Below, piece after piece: positions 26,622 to 38,800 of a stretch of DNA of 64,000 bases. The stretch spans positions 3,939,001 through 4,003,000 of the forward strand of contig NC_135549.1 in assembly GCF_964340395.1 (NCBI RefSeq), written 5' to 3'. The notes below the pieces were generated by a model. The model did not search any database. It was not told the origin of the DNA and was given only the letters and a program-made list of their open reading frames with translations. Position 1 is the stretch's first letter; every line of letters begins with the position of its first letter. The translations under genes and the position numbers were made by a program. The stretch is from Glandiceps talaboti. Its lineage: Eukaryota; Hemichordata; Enteropneusta; Spengelidae.

Positions 26622-27018
26622 TTTGTGTATAGTAAAAATGTACATGCTCAGTACAGGAGCCAGTTCCAATACTGTTCTTAATTTTAGCATTTGTGTATAG
26701 TACAAATGTATATATGCACAGTATAGGAGCCAGTTCCAATACTGTTCTTGATTTTAGCGTTTGTGTATGGTACAAATGTATATATGCACATTGGAGCCAG
26801 TTCCAATACTGTTCTTGATTTTAGCGTTTGTGTATCGTACAAATGTATATATGCACATAGGAGCCAGTTCCAATACTGTTTTAGCGTTTGTGTGCATGTA
26901 CAGTACAAAATTAGATGTATACATGCACAGTACAGAAGCTAGTTTCAACAGTTACACTGTTCTTAATTTTAGCATTTGTGTACAGTACAAATGTATATAT
27001 GCACAGTACAGGATCCAG
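26622..27018 (+). repeat. Tandem repeat, about 62-66 bp x 6
   Basis: Copies of TTTTAGCATTTGTGTATAGT then ACAAATGTATATATGCACAG and GAGCCAGTTCCAATACTGTT. Small overlapping frames on both strands are repeat artefacts. Confidence 0.9.
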
Positions 27019-27697
27019 TTCTGAAAGTAGGACATTTTGTAGTTCATGATTCTCACTGCAAGATCTGAACCACTCATAACAACTCTGTGTGTATGAATAC
27101 CTGTCAACTAAATGTCCAAATGTGACATATATGAATGAATACTAGCTCTAAAACCTCCTTAAAGTCTATCATCTTGTGATAGCCATGGACAAGCAAAAAT
27201 TCAGGAATTTGAAATGTTAGTTACGATAGCGGAAATAGTGTAGTACTAGTAGTGTTAGGCCTTAGGCAAATGATGTGATGTCTATATGTTGTAATTTAAA
27301 GTTGTTCAGAACTACCTTTGATGTATGTAATGTTACTGTCTGCGTATATGAGCCTACAGGTATAAATCAGAAAAGAAGGGTAAAGGACCTGATAGAATAG
27401 AAGACATGTTCATTTTGATATACAAATCAGTCAAACAAAGATAAATTGTTGAAAGCTTTCGTAAATGGTTTTGTATTTGCAGGTGTGTGAAATTGGATAG
27501 AAAACAGTTGAAAGATAGATGATGTTGTCATTTTACTATGTGAATGTGCTTTTAGAAGTTTAGAAGTTTAACCATCACATGGTATTAACTTGATAAGTAC
27601 AATTGTGAACTTGGATGTATGACAGCTTGGTGTGGGTGGAGAGTCTATGGTGTAGTTGACCAAGTTTGTCCACCTGTGAATGTTCTTTGTCTCTCAG
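27019..27697. other. Non-coding DNA, nothing recognised
   Basis: AT-rich. It lies immediately before the unidentified exon candidate at 27698. Confidence 0.4.
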
Positions 27698-27871
27698 ATT
27701 ACCAAATGTCAACATCTGCAAATGATGAAATATCAGATCTAGAAAAGATATTTAACTTAAGTGGATTAAATGATTCCTTGTGTAAACCTGCTACTCATGT
27801 TCTTGAATGGTGTGTGCATGACTGTGTTGACTCTGCACTGATCATCACACCTGATTTTGTATGTTTAGTAG
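27698..27871 (+). CDS. Candidate internal exon of unknown gene (58 codons)
   Basis: A 174-base open segment lies between a good acceptor (ctttgtctctcag) and a strong donor (TAG|GTATGT). It is phase 1 at both ends and reads YQMSTSANDEISDLEKIFNL, then SGLNDSLCKPATHVLEWCV and SALIITPDFVCLV. The composition is protein-like and not repetitive. It does not resemble any IP3R segment, and I do not recognise it. It could be an exon of an unrelated nested gene, an alternative exon, or chance. No partner exons were found. Confidence 0.25.
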
Positions 27872-29255
27872 GTATGTTTTTTCTTCTGGGGGAAACTAAC
27901 TAAACAGTCAGAAAGGCAGTATTGTACATGTAAACTTAGCTAATGTTTTGATATATCAGAATTTATCTCAAACCTTCTGTCTTGTTATCATTATTTTGTC
28001 TAAAGAAGGAAGACTGAACAGATCAAAGATAAGATTTTGAATATCTTGATAAAGGTTGTAAAATCATTTTAGTAAAGAACTAGGTTACAAATTTGTTGGC
28101 AATCAACACAAACACCATATAGTATGAAAGTATAGAATAACATTGATTTCATAAGTGGCCTTGGTGCTGGAGATGTGACTGTGTTTCAAAACTAGCTTTC
28201 AAAAAAACATTGACTAGGAAATAGAGTGTTTGCAGTCAACAAAAACAGAAATAAGAAAGTACTAGAACGAAGGGCATGTCATTCCATTCTAAGAAAGTGT
28301 AGCTATTGACAGAAATTAATGAATTCTAACCTATATCAATCAGTGTTCATTATCCATCACTGTTATGGAGTTATATATTCACTTTAGTCTTAGATTGCCT
28401 CCAGTTAAATACAGTGGACCAAGTAATCAATACAGTACGATTTTTAGTAGAATATACTTTATGTATGTACACCTATCAGTTATATAAAACATGACAAATA
28501 AAGTGTTAATTTGACTGAAGCTGTTAGGCAGACTAACAACACTTGGTATTACAAAGTGAACAATAATTCATATTATCCCCATCAGTCATATTGACCTTTT
28601 ATAGTAGTATACCTACCCTAAAGCAATTTTTGTAATAAAGTGTATGTTCCATATTACTTTCTTTGTGAAAAGGTAATATAGTAAAGGGTTGATTTGTGAC
28701 ACCAATTTATTAATTAAAGTAATTAATAACTGTAATGTACTATAAACTTAGATATTTTCACTACTACAAAATGTTGCAATTTTACAGTCTTCAGCTAGTT
28801 CTCAAAGACCAATTTCCTCTAATTACCAGACAGGTATATTGTGTTCATGTATAACAACACGTTTTAGTCACTACTTATTTTTGCATTTTTGTTTTCCAGC
28901 GAAATAAGTGAAAATAAGTCTTTAGCAAAAATTTCCAGGTATCCAGTATGCATACAATAATTTTGTTATAGCAAAGACTTTGATTACTTTGATAACTTTT
29001 TGCTGATTAATAATAACATGATGTATACTACCCTTCTGACCAGGTTTAGACTTAAGAATGTTGATAAATAATTTGTAGTCAGTCAAGTACTGTAATTAAT
29101 ACATGTGTGTTAGGATTCTGACCAGATTTCATTTCTGACACAAAAAAAAAAAAATGTTTGTCAATAACATGAACTTGTTGATAAAGATTAATTGATATTG
29201 ATAAAGTGTTTAATACAGTATACTGTATACGAGTGTAACTCAGTTTATTGTTAAT
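27872..29255. other. Non-coding DNA, nothing recognised
   Basis: AT-rich, with no open frame of 60 codons or more and no repeats. Confidence 0.5.
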
Positions 29256-29646
29256 GTGGAGTCATGATGGCTGAATGGTTAGTGTGGTCTCCTGGGAATC
29301 TGCAGGTTGCAGATTGTGGCGTCATGATGGCTGATTGCTGCTTAGAGTGGTCAGCTGGGAATCTGCAAGTTGCAGGTTTGAGCCCCACCACTGCCATTTG
29401 TTCCTCAATGGGTGAAGTCCTTAAGTAAGCTTTGAACCATGATTGTATTCCAGTCAACCCAGCTGTATTATTGGGGACCTGGTAGGATAGCAGTTGCAAT
29501 GTGAATGATTTTATCCTATGCACTTATAGAGGCTGCAATGGAAATAAAGGGCTGTTGTGCCACTATAGATCTGTGCCAGGGGTAATAATTATAAAGCGCT
29601 TTGAGTATAGAGTGGGAAAGCACTATATAAAAACCAGGTCCATTAT
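29256..29646 (+). mobile_element. tRNA-derived SINE with duplicated head
   Basis: Pol III promoter-like boxes are visible: A-box-like TGGCTGAATGGTTAG at 29268-29282 and B-box-like GGTTTGAGCCCC near 29375. The 5' tRNA-like part occurs twice (29256-29320 and 29321-29391, both starting GTCATGATGGCTGA after a short lead). A unique body follows, then a tail with AAGCGCTTTGAG and AAAGCACTATATAAAA (29593-29632), the LINE-shared 3' end typical of many animal SINEs. Confidence 0.75.
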
Positions 29647-31739
29647 CAAGTTGTAATTCTATTTTTCATTTGACTATTGAATTAAAGACTTGCTTGTTGT
29701 AAAGCTTCATATCAGATCAAATCAACTGAGAGTCAGTATATTTGGTAAGTCATTTGTAATAGACTTTGACTAGGTATAACAAAATGTTTGTTTCAAGTTT
29801 AATTTCCATGTACAACCCAAGTTTTACAATGGAGTAAATTGCTAACCCTGACTTCATTTTGGTATGACCAAGTAACAAAGAAATCTATGGCTGCATTACT
29901 TATAATGTACTACACCCCTTTTCTCATGTTATTAAGTTACTTAGATATACATTTGCTTCTGTTTAGACTTCTACTGAAAGGATTTGTTATCATGATCACC
30001 TAATTGAATTAATGAACCTATCAGTATCAGTAATTTAAAGCTCAATATATTTTTACATGTAACTGGGGATAAACCAATCTGTTGCTCAGCTTGAGGTACA
30101 TGCATGTAGTCCTTACACTGTGAACATGACATCAGTCATTATTCATTCACTGCTTGGGATTTGACAGTAATGTGACTGTAAGGCAGCTGAAGTATTGCCA
30201 GTTCTGCAGAAAATCTTAGGGTAAATGCAACCTACAAATGCAAAATTTACTCTCTAGTTTTTACAGTATGAAAGGAATTTCATTATCAACACCAATGAAA
30301 ATTAACAAATTAGAACAGCAAGGAGAGGCCCCACACAATGTGGTGTGCTTTGTGTACGTACCAATGAAGTAAGTCTGATTGAGTCAGTGCACCTGTAACT
30401 TCAATACATGGAATATGTACATTAAAATGCATTTGAATTACAATTTAAATCCCATTAACACGCAAAAATCTATTTAAAAGGCTATGTTTCCATCTTAGGT
30501 CATTGCATTAGTGTTATCTCATCAGTGGAGCCACAAGAATTACCCGGGAATATTCTTTTGTTCTGGATCAACTTTTTCTGTACATGTACATGTAGCTAAA
30601 TTTTAATCCTTGAAGTGGGTCTGAAGAATTAAGGCCTTCGATTTGCCATCATGATCATTACTGCATGTACCTAGTGCAAGACTGGACGTCATCTGGGTAG
30701 CATTCACATAACATGTATTCTACAGCTATCTATGTACTTCCTCTAATTTTGTTAAATCCAGAATCATGAATACACACTTGAGATGAAGAATCCTTACGAT
30801 GGACTATTATCAGAAATTTACTTTGAATTAGCCTATAGCTAAGAGAACATGTCTTGTCTTCTGTAGGATAATTGTACATTTGCTTCAACATACCATATTG
30901 TTGATATTAGCTACATGTAGTGATGTACTCTGTTTTTTTATTTTAGAAGCAATAAACAAGGCTACATTTATGCTGAGTTCAATGTATAATTTTTCAGTGT
31001 CCTCTTAATTTAAGAAATGAAAAAATCTTCTTTCACTATGTCGCCAAGATAAGTAATTGCACTTCCCATCAAAACAGGCAGAAGATGCCTTCATTTGTAT
31101 ATTTGAATGTCAAAAAATGTCAAAGTGGAAGATGTGTTTTTTACCATATCATGATCTAGTACCAGGGACTACTATGTGAGGTATCCATCTGTCAACCTGC
31201 TAATGAAATGCCTGTAGCACTCGTATAGACAATTAGAATGGACTTCTCAGTATTGTTTTAGTTCAGTGGAGAAATATATGAGTGACATAAGGTGCCAGTC
31301 ACGAGTATTTTCTGAATTTATAAAGAGAAATATTTGAGAACACTTTAATTAGATCTAGTACTGAAAGAATTGGGGAAAATGATGGTATTTAATAGCAATA
31401 TTATTTTGAGCACTGCAGAATCAATGATGAAGACTCATGTTGTGATGCAGATCAACCTGGTTATAAATCCTCTATTTTTTTGTTCATACACATACAACTT
31501 GGTTTGCAAATGGTAAAATGATTAATATTGATAATTACAAGAACATGTGGGTGACAGAAGTCTTAAAAATCAACCACTTTGCTTGAAATTATAAATGTTC
31601 AATATTTTGCAGTGACCGTATTTTCTATGATCCAAATGTCCTTGATATTGCTGACAGGTGTAAGGATGTCAGTGTCAATCACTATAACTCATATACAGTA
31701 ATTGTGAAAATTGACTGCTTGTTTATACAAGAACTGTTA
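29647..31739. other. Non-coding DNA, nothing recognised except a weak repeat block
   Basis: No open frame of 60 codons or more. GGCTATGTTTC.AT..TAGGTCAT near 30482 recurs near 45137 in the same orientation, a likely remnant of a shared element. Confidence 0.45.
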
Positions 31740-31880
31740 TCACAATGCCTGGTCTTGAGATAGATTTTTGTTGTGAATCCTTTTCACATCTGCCAACTTC
31801 CTCATTTCATGTTTCAGCATCTCAATAAACTCCGCTTGACTGGATATTGATCTCTCTACATGCTGTTTCATTTCCACACT
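31740..31880 (-). CDS. Candidate terminal coding exon on minus strand (46 codons plus stop)
   Basis: On the minus strand, acceptor aaatttctgtag at 31881 precedes an open 141-base segment reading SVEMKQHVERSISSQAEFIE, then MLKHEMRKLADVKRIHNKNL and SQDQAL, then TGA. It is charged, heptad-like and coiled-coil in character, unlike translations of the surrounding AT-rich DNA. If real, it is the last coding exon of an antisense gene whose upstream exons lie at higher coordinates. I found no convincing partner exon and do not recognise the family. An ATTAAA-type signal on the same strand occurs about 350 bases downstream. Confidence 0.3.
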   Translation of the reverse strand, partial: SVEMKQHVERSISSQAEFIEMLKHEMRKLADVKRIHNKNLSQDQAL

Positions 31881-32084
31881 CTACAGAAATTTGACAACCT
31901 AGATTCGAGGGTATCGTCTTTCTAATAAACATACTTTAATATGACAGTGTGTAAGTCATAAATTTTGATTTATAGATATTTTTTATTGAAACATGAATAA
32001 AAGACTTTATGAGGTACCTTACTGTCAAATACTTGTACATGAACTTTAATTATTGTGATCTGTAAGGTTAGAATGAAATGTGAT

Positions 32085-32441
32085 ATTGTCATAAAAGTGC
32101 TAACGATACAAAATATATCTCTGTCTCACTTAAAATGAGTGAAAGTGCAAACATCGGACATATCTCAGTATGTGTACAACAACCCTGATGAGCTGTCTGT
32201 TTGTTTGTGTCTCTCCTCTTTACTGAATAATAATACCAATGACCAATGGGGAAATGACTTGTGCAATAGTCATAGAAAATAAAAGTGAATACATTGGCAT
32301 CTCTCAGTATGTGTACAACCCCTGATGGGCTGGCTGTTTGTTTGTTTCTTTCTTTCTTTCCTCCTTGCTGAATGATGAATGCCTATAGGGGAAACAAATA
32401 TGCAATAGTGATAAAAGTGCATACAGTGAACTTATCTCAAT
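32085..32441 (+). repeat. Tandem repeat, about 135 bp x 2.5
   Basis: Recurring order of ATAAAAGTG, CATATCTCAGTATGTGTACA, CCCTGATG.GCTG.CTGTTTG, and ATGACC(A/T)ATGGGGAAA-like blocks. Confidence 0.75.
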
Positions 32442-32784
32442 ATCTGCTATGTCTAAAGTGCTCTTGAAGGCATACATATACTTTTATGAATACTTCCATT
32501 TAAGTTTTATAGTTTTATTTGCATCATTCAGTGATTTCTTTATCATTTCAGTGTTCTTGTACTTATACATGTAAACCTATTACATCAGTGTAGATGGTTG
32601 ATTAATGACTTGATTAAAAGAATATATTGATAGATTTCTCACTATACATGTACATGTATATAAAAAAATGAATTGGTATTTATGTTTAATGCTGTTTAGT
32701 TTTCATTGATCAATACCCTGAGGCTTCATTGACTTATCAAATGTTCATAAATCATAGAATCAAAATGACTGGTCAAAAATGTAT

Positions 32785-33135
32785 TGCACCGTTGTGCATG
32801 CATGCATACTAATGGTATTTGTACTGCAGTGCAATACCGAAAACATTATTACATACCTGCATGCAAATTATATGCAAATGAGGACATGATCATGATGAAA
32901 GCACGCAATCTAATATAATTTTTATGGAAATTTGCTGTTTTGGATAAACAAGCCCATTCTGAATGAGTTCCAGTGTGGGTTCCAGTGTGGGTACTCTAAT
33001 AGGGATATTTGCTTGCTATGGTCATGAAAGTACAACTGCATAGAACAATGCAATCACTTGTACAAATACCCTAAATTAGTAAGTACGACACACTTGCATG
33101 TGCACATCATGGGGTTCTGTCGCAGGATGTGTAGG
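32785..33135 (+). repeat. Dispersed repeat family 2, copy 2
   Basis: Diverged partner of 7075-7455 in the same orientation, with ATACCGAAAACATTATTACA, TGCAAATGAG, AAATTTGCTGTTT, GGTACTC, ACTTGTACAAATACC and GCACATCATG in the same order. Confidence 0.7.
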
Positions 33136-33877
33136 TTCTGTTTCTAGTTTTATAATTATACCAGATTGTAAACATTTACTGAGGTTCATTCTCATTTTGT
33201 CAGATATCAGTCAGACTCCCTCTCTAGGCATATATAGTCCTTCGACAAAACTTTATAATTTCAATTAGAATAGAAAAATAAAACATACATATAGTAGTTG
33301 GAAGAGAAATTGTTGTGGATTGCAACAAACAGTAGTCTACATACAGTTGTGTTAGGATTTTGAATTTTGAATAGTGGATTTAAAGGAGAAGATTGTATTA
33401 GAGATATATAGTTTTCCTAATTTCACACAATTTGATTATTTGACATCTTCATTTTCTAAATATATTTATTTGTAGCAACTCAATGTTTGCGGTACAAAGT
33501 ATTATAGTTCAGCTGGATTGATGCTTGGTTTAGCATACACACAGGATTCTTAGAATGAAAATCCCAGAATTTCAAATAACGAGCAGTATTAATTTACTCC
33601 TGGACATTTCTAATGTATGTACTTTTTATGCATTGTCGGACAATTGAACTATCAGTTGTGGCAAAGTAGATGGCAGTCTATTGAAGAAATGTAGCTCAGA
33701 ATATTCATGGAATATTCACCAGTTGAACGCATGGAAAAGGAATTTACTGCCAGACACTTCAATGGTGAACCCTGTTTGTTTCACAGACAGTGTTAAAAAG
33801 AAGTGCAAATGGTGTTTCAATTCTGTTGATTCTGAAAATTAATTCATTGTTGATGTTATTTCTTTTGTGATCTGCAG
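33136..33877. other. Intron sequence before first visible ITPR exon
   Basis: AT-rich; nothing recognised apart from the acceptor region at its right end. Confidence 0.55.
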
Positions 33878-33964
33878 CATGCAGCTGAACTGGAAAAGAA
33901 ACAGAATGAAGCAGAAAATAAGAAGTTAATGGGAAGTGTGATACAGTATGGTAGTGTTGTACAG
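33878..33964 (+). CDS. ITPR: ITPR exon a (29 codons, suppressor domain)
   Basis: Reads [16 protein letters not shown]...YGSVVQ, equivalent to the HAADLEKKQNETENRKLL segment of vertebrate IP3R1 (about residues 94-122). Acceptor tctgcag, donor gtaaga, phase 0 at both ends. This is the first receptor exon I can see. The preceding exon, expected to carry the conserved KQFWKA segment, was not found upstream in the window. Confidence 0.96.
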
Positions 33965-35574
33965 GTAAGATTACAATACAGTACTAGTTTCATAACCAAA
34001 AATAAACGTCAGTTAGGTAGGATCGAATAAAATATACAAGTAGTTCTACTTTGATAGTAAATAACACGAAGAGGTCAGTTGTAACTATGAAACTTGTCAT
34101 TTTGATGGAGATCTTTGACCAAAACAGATCAAAAGTTCAATGCTATAATACAGAGTTGAACTACTTGTGAATTGTAACTTTTCAATTTGATGATATTCAT
34201 GTTTTACAGTCTGATCTTTAATCCTGCTCGAAAACTTGTCTCTATGAATGATCAATTTACAAGAAACATTACCAAATCATGTACATGTATAATTTGTAGA
34301 AGGGAAGAAAAGTAACTTTATTTCTCCAGTCATAAAATAACATGATCTATGTCATCCAATCACAGAGTAACAAGTGATCTGTCATCCAATCACAGAATAA
34401 CATGTGATCTCTATCATCCAATCATAGAATACCATGTGATTTGTCATCCAATCACAGAATAATGTGTGATATGTCATCCAATCACCAAATAACATGTACA
34501 TGTAATCTCTACTGTCCAATCACAAAATAACGTGATTTTAATATGCCAATCACAAAATACAATGCAAGAAACATGATATTTGTTATCCAATCACAAAATA
34601 TTCATGTGACTAATTGACCTTTTCCATTGTATTATCATTTTGGTGGGAATCTCCATAAAACTTCAGCTTGAGTGTCCATTGTAGAGTAGACTTGGATGAC
34701 AGGAAGTGAACCCAAATCTCAAGAGATAGGTATTATTAAACACTAATTGTGTGAAAGTTGACACCTTGTTGCTCTGTAGAGATTCATTTTAAATACTAGT
34801 AACTTTTCCTTGCCTCACTGGGGTAGAAAGTATGATGTTTTTCATGCCATTTGATGATTTATTTATAGTGTCTGCTTCACTTTCATTCAATTATTCTACA
34901 GTTGCACACTAAGTCAGAAAATTTATCAGATGTCATTTTCATTGAATAAGTATCTCCTTGGTGATCAGCGGGTGCTGTATGCGATTGTTATGTTCTCGTT
35001 ACAATCTCATTTTTCATCTGTGTATTGATAAAATTGATAAAACCTCCACTTTTGAGGTCTATGGAAAGTGATAACTATCAGTGCAAGACAGCACCTGGGG
35101 CATGGTATGCAGAACTGCTATTTGTGTGTTTCATCTCATATGTCAAGATTCATGATGATGTAGACATGGTTCTGATAGAGAACTGTTTTAGAGTGGTGTG
35201 GCATCATCAAACAGATAGATTAAGATAATGTTTAGAAACACTTCAACTTGCAGCAGTGTCAAGTGTCACCAAAATAGTTCATATCTACATGTAATATGCA
35301 AATGATCTTACAACAGTTCAAGGTTATGAAAGATACAGTGTATTCAGTGATGTAATATATTTGTGTGTGTAATTTTGACTGACAGACAGACAGACAGACA
35401 CGCACATACATACACACACACATATACACCTTCATGTAATATAATACAAATTATCTACATCCATCCATCCAATCATGCACATACACATACACACACACGT
35501 GTGTACATGAAAACTTCCATCCATCCATCCATCTACACACGCACACACACACAATGTAATATACATCTGTCCAT

Positions 35575-35621
<47 letters not shown>

Positions 35622-35680
35622 TACATGTACACTTCCCTCCATCTGTCCGTCCATCCATCCAGCTGTCCGTCCATCCATCT

Positions 35681-35717
<37 letters not shown>

Positions 35718-35776
35718 TACATGTACACTTCCCTCCATCTGTCCATCCATCCATCCAGCTGTCCGTCCATCCATCT

Positions 35777-35875
<99 letters not shown>

Positions 35876-38800
35876 TTTACCATTGAAATTCTGTAAATGA
35901 ATGTGGTATGGTCAAGGGCAAAATGTATGACTCCTTGAGACATTTATTGTGGGGTCCCCCCCCCCCCCCCCCCCCCCCCCCCATTTTTGCTGTTCCCATA
36001 TCCAATATGAAATTCTTGCAAACATTCAACATTAATCAATTTGTTCTATCTTATTTCTCTTGGAACAGCTTCTCCACTTGAAAAGTAACAAGTATTTGAC
36101 AGTGAACAAACGTCTTCCTGCCCTACTAGAGAAGAATGCCATGCGGGTCACACTGGATGCGTCTGGTAACGAAGGATCCTGGTTCTATGTCAACCCATTC
36201 TATAAACTCAGATCAGCTGGTGACAATGTAAGTGATGGAATCACATATTTCATTTTCATCATATCTATCTATGCTCTCCTTTGATACCAATTCAGTATCA
36301 AAGAGTTGCGTGTGGATGAAATGTTGATAGTCTATGTGGATGGAGTCATTGTTGATGGGCAGGAGTTCTGTACAGATTAAATGTCCAATGCAATCGTTTT
36401 AGCCAAGGCTTACTTGAAAAAAACTCTAAAAAACCCAAGAATCATATTAAAGACATTCTCACCTGTCTAATTTAAATTGACACAAAAAAGTTTAATGTGC
36501 AATACCTTCATTGGCTGGTCACATGTAAGATATACTTGCTGGTCATCCTGAGATCAGACTCTGATTTACAGAAAGTTTCAGACTACGTGAATAATACCAC
36601 TATGTATAGAGTACTGCCAGTCATATGCATATGAAGATATTTTCAATTCTGTGAGCTCTGCATGTAATTTATAGCATACATATAGTTATCGTGAATAGCT
36701 AATACCAAAACTTGAGATAAAGAAAAAGAGAAAGTCACAGTGTAGAAAGATATAAACAGGACATAACTATGAATAAAACCATGTCTTGTATTTCTCTGTG
36801 AAGACAGTTCTTGGCGACAACATTGTGTTAAAATCCTTGGAGTTCAGGATAACCTCTGTGTATGTCATTTAAACTGTTATGCATACAGATATTGAAAGCT
36901 GAGATATGATCTCTGAAAGTCCCCAGGCTACAAAAACAATATTGTATGTGAAACTGTGAAATAAGCCACTATCTGTTTTTTATATCTTTGGTAGATTATT
37001 GTCAGAGAAAAATCCTGGCAATGTAGGGCAACCACTGTATACTGTATGTTAACAAGATCCAAAGTCTGATATTTGGTCTCTGATAGTCCCAGACTTTTAT
37101 TACACAACTGTTGATGTTAATACCATAATGTATTTCTCTTGACAGGTTGTTGTTGGTGATAAAGTTGTTTTAAATCCTGTAAATGCAGGACAGCCATTAC
37201 ATGCCAGCAATTATGAACTCATTGACAATCCTGGATGTAAAGAGGTTAGTATAAAAACTCAACCCCAGTCCTACTAAATTTGTATCACTTATTAAAAACA
37301 GTTGGTTTAGTTTCCTGTTTATATTTCACTCTTACCATATGTCTGTCTTGAAATCCAGACTTCATGGCGGCAGAGTTTCCAAGTTCCTGTTTGTACGTCT
37401 GTTAGTTTCAGTTTTGATATTTGTATAAATGTTTGTTATCAGAATATTCCAGAACTCCATAGTGTAATGTAAAACTGACTAACAAATATAGTTTGCACTC
37501 CCAGAGTGGAAACATTAGGAAAGTAAATCCCAGTTTGGGCTGATATCTTGTCAGAAACATCAGGGGTATAATTTGTAAACCCCATGAGTAAGAAACTTCA
37601 TTTATATCCACTAATGCTACTTTAACATTCCTTCTGGCATATAAAATTTACTTATTGTTTCAACTAGACAGCATGTTCAGTGACCTTAGACAACTGATGT
37701 TTCTGTTAGTGTCTTATCCTTGATTTATTATTTGTTCCTAGCTAGGTTGTCTCTGTGTGTTGAACCCAGAAGTTACTTTCTCTCAGGAGAAATCTGTTAT
37801 TTATCACACTGTACCATAAATATTGTAATGGTTTCCTGGTAGCACTTGGAAATTCACTTGTATGTGGAATCCGGTTGATAACAAACTTGTGTATATTAAG
37901 AATCCGACATCTGTCATAGCGTCAGAATTATGTTTTTATCTGAAATATGAGATTGATGTTTACAGTTTTTAGCCATTTGTGGTGTGCATAGTGCGATCTT
38001 TAGTATGTCACAGAATATTTGCCATTGTTACCGGATCTTTGCATATAACAACAATATTCATTACTATACTTGATGTGTTGTCAGGTGCCGGGTGATTATC
38101 TCATAGGCCTCTTACATCTCTAGGATGAGTTGAAACCTGCCAAGTGTAGGCTGGGTTTGATTAAAATTTAAATGGGTCTGTAAGTAAGAAGCTTAGAGTG
38201 ATGCACAGTTTGACTCTGCCGAACAACGCAGGTTTTCCCCGTGTACTCCGGTTTCCTCGTGCTTCTTTAACACTAGGAAAATCTGGGGTCTGTGAATATT
38301 TTCCATGGCAGTGAATCAGTACATTTGCATATGACAACAATATCCATAAGTATACTTAAACATGAATAAATACTTACTATGCTGCAGTTCTTTAAAAAAT
38401 TGAGAAAATAATCATCCAACTTATTTGATAACATAACATATTTGATAACATAAAATGATAGTGTTAGAAAGTAAATATGTTGGTACTGCTGTATCTACTG
38501 GATTCCAAACAATATATAGAAGTCTTTATCTGTTAATATCTATGAAATAAAATGAGTTGAAATATGGAAACAAATCAAATTATTACAAATGTGGACAGGG
38601 AAATATTGTGAATTATGAGAAAGTTGAAAAATACATCATTTGGGAATTGATATAATCAGAGAGGTAGCATAGGAGAACAAATTTATAGGTGTTGTGTAAA
38701 TTAGGTAGGCTCAGAGGTTGCATAGGTTGATCAAATCCATACAAACTATTTAATTTACACACAAGCATGATTCCCCAAATGATTTCAACAAATATTCAGT

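Noticed and set aside
29251-29523. 90-codon minus-strand frame reading GLKPATCRFPADHS
   Set aside because: It is the antisense of the duplicated SINE head, not a gene.
32015-32075. Small minus-strand exon candidate upstream of the 31740-31880 exon
   Set aside because: Splice-like ends exist, but its open frame joins the 31740-31880 segment in the wrong phase and meets a stop.
34330-34605. Regular repeat array resembling a CRISPR
   Set aside because: The units abut with no unique spacers, and the DNA is clearly from an intron-bearing eukaryote.
35363-35943. Open frames of up to 177 codons over the CA/CCAT tract
   Set aside because: His-Thr and Cys-Val repeats on both strands are translations of (CA)n, not proteins.
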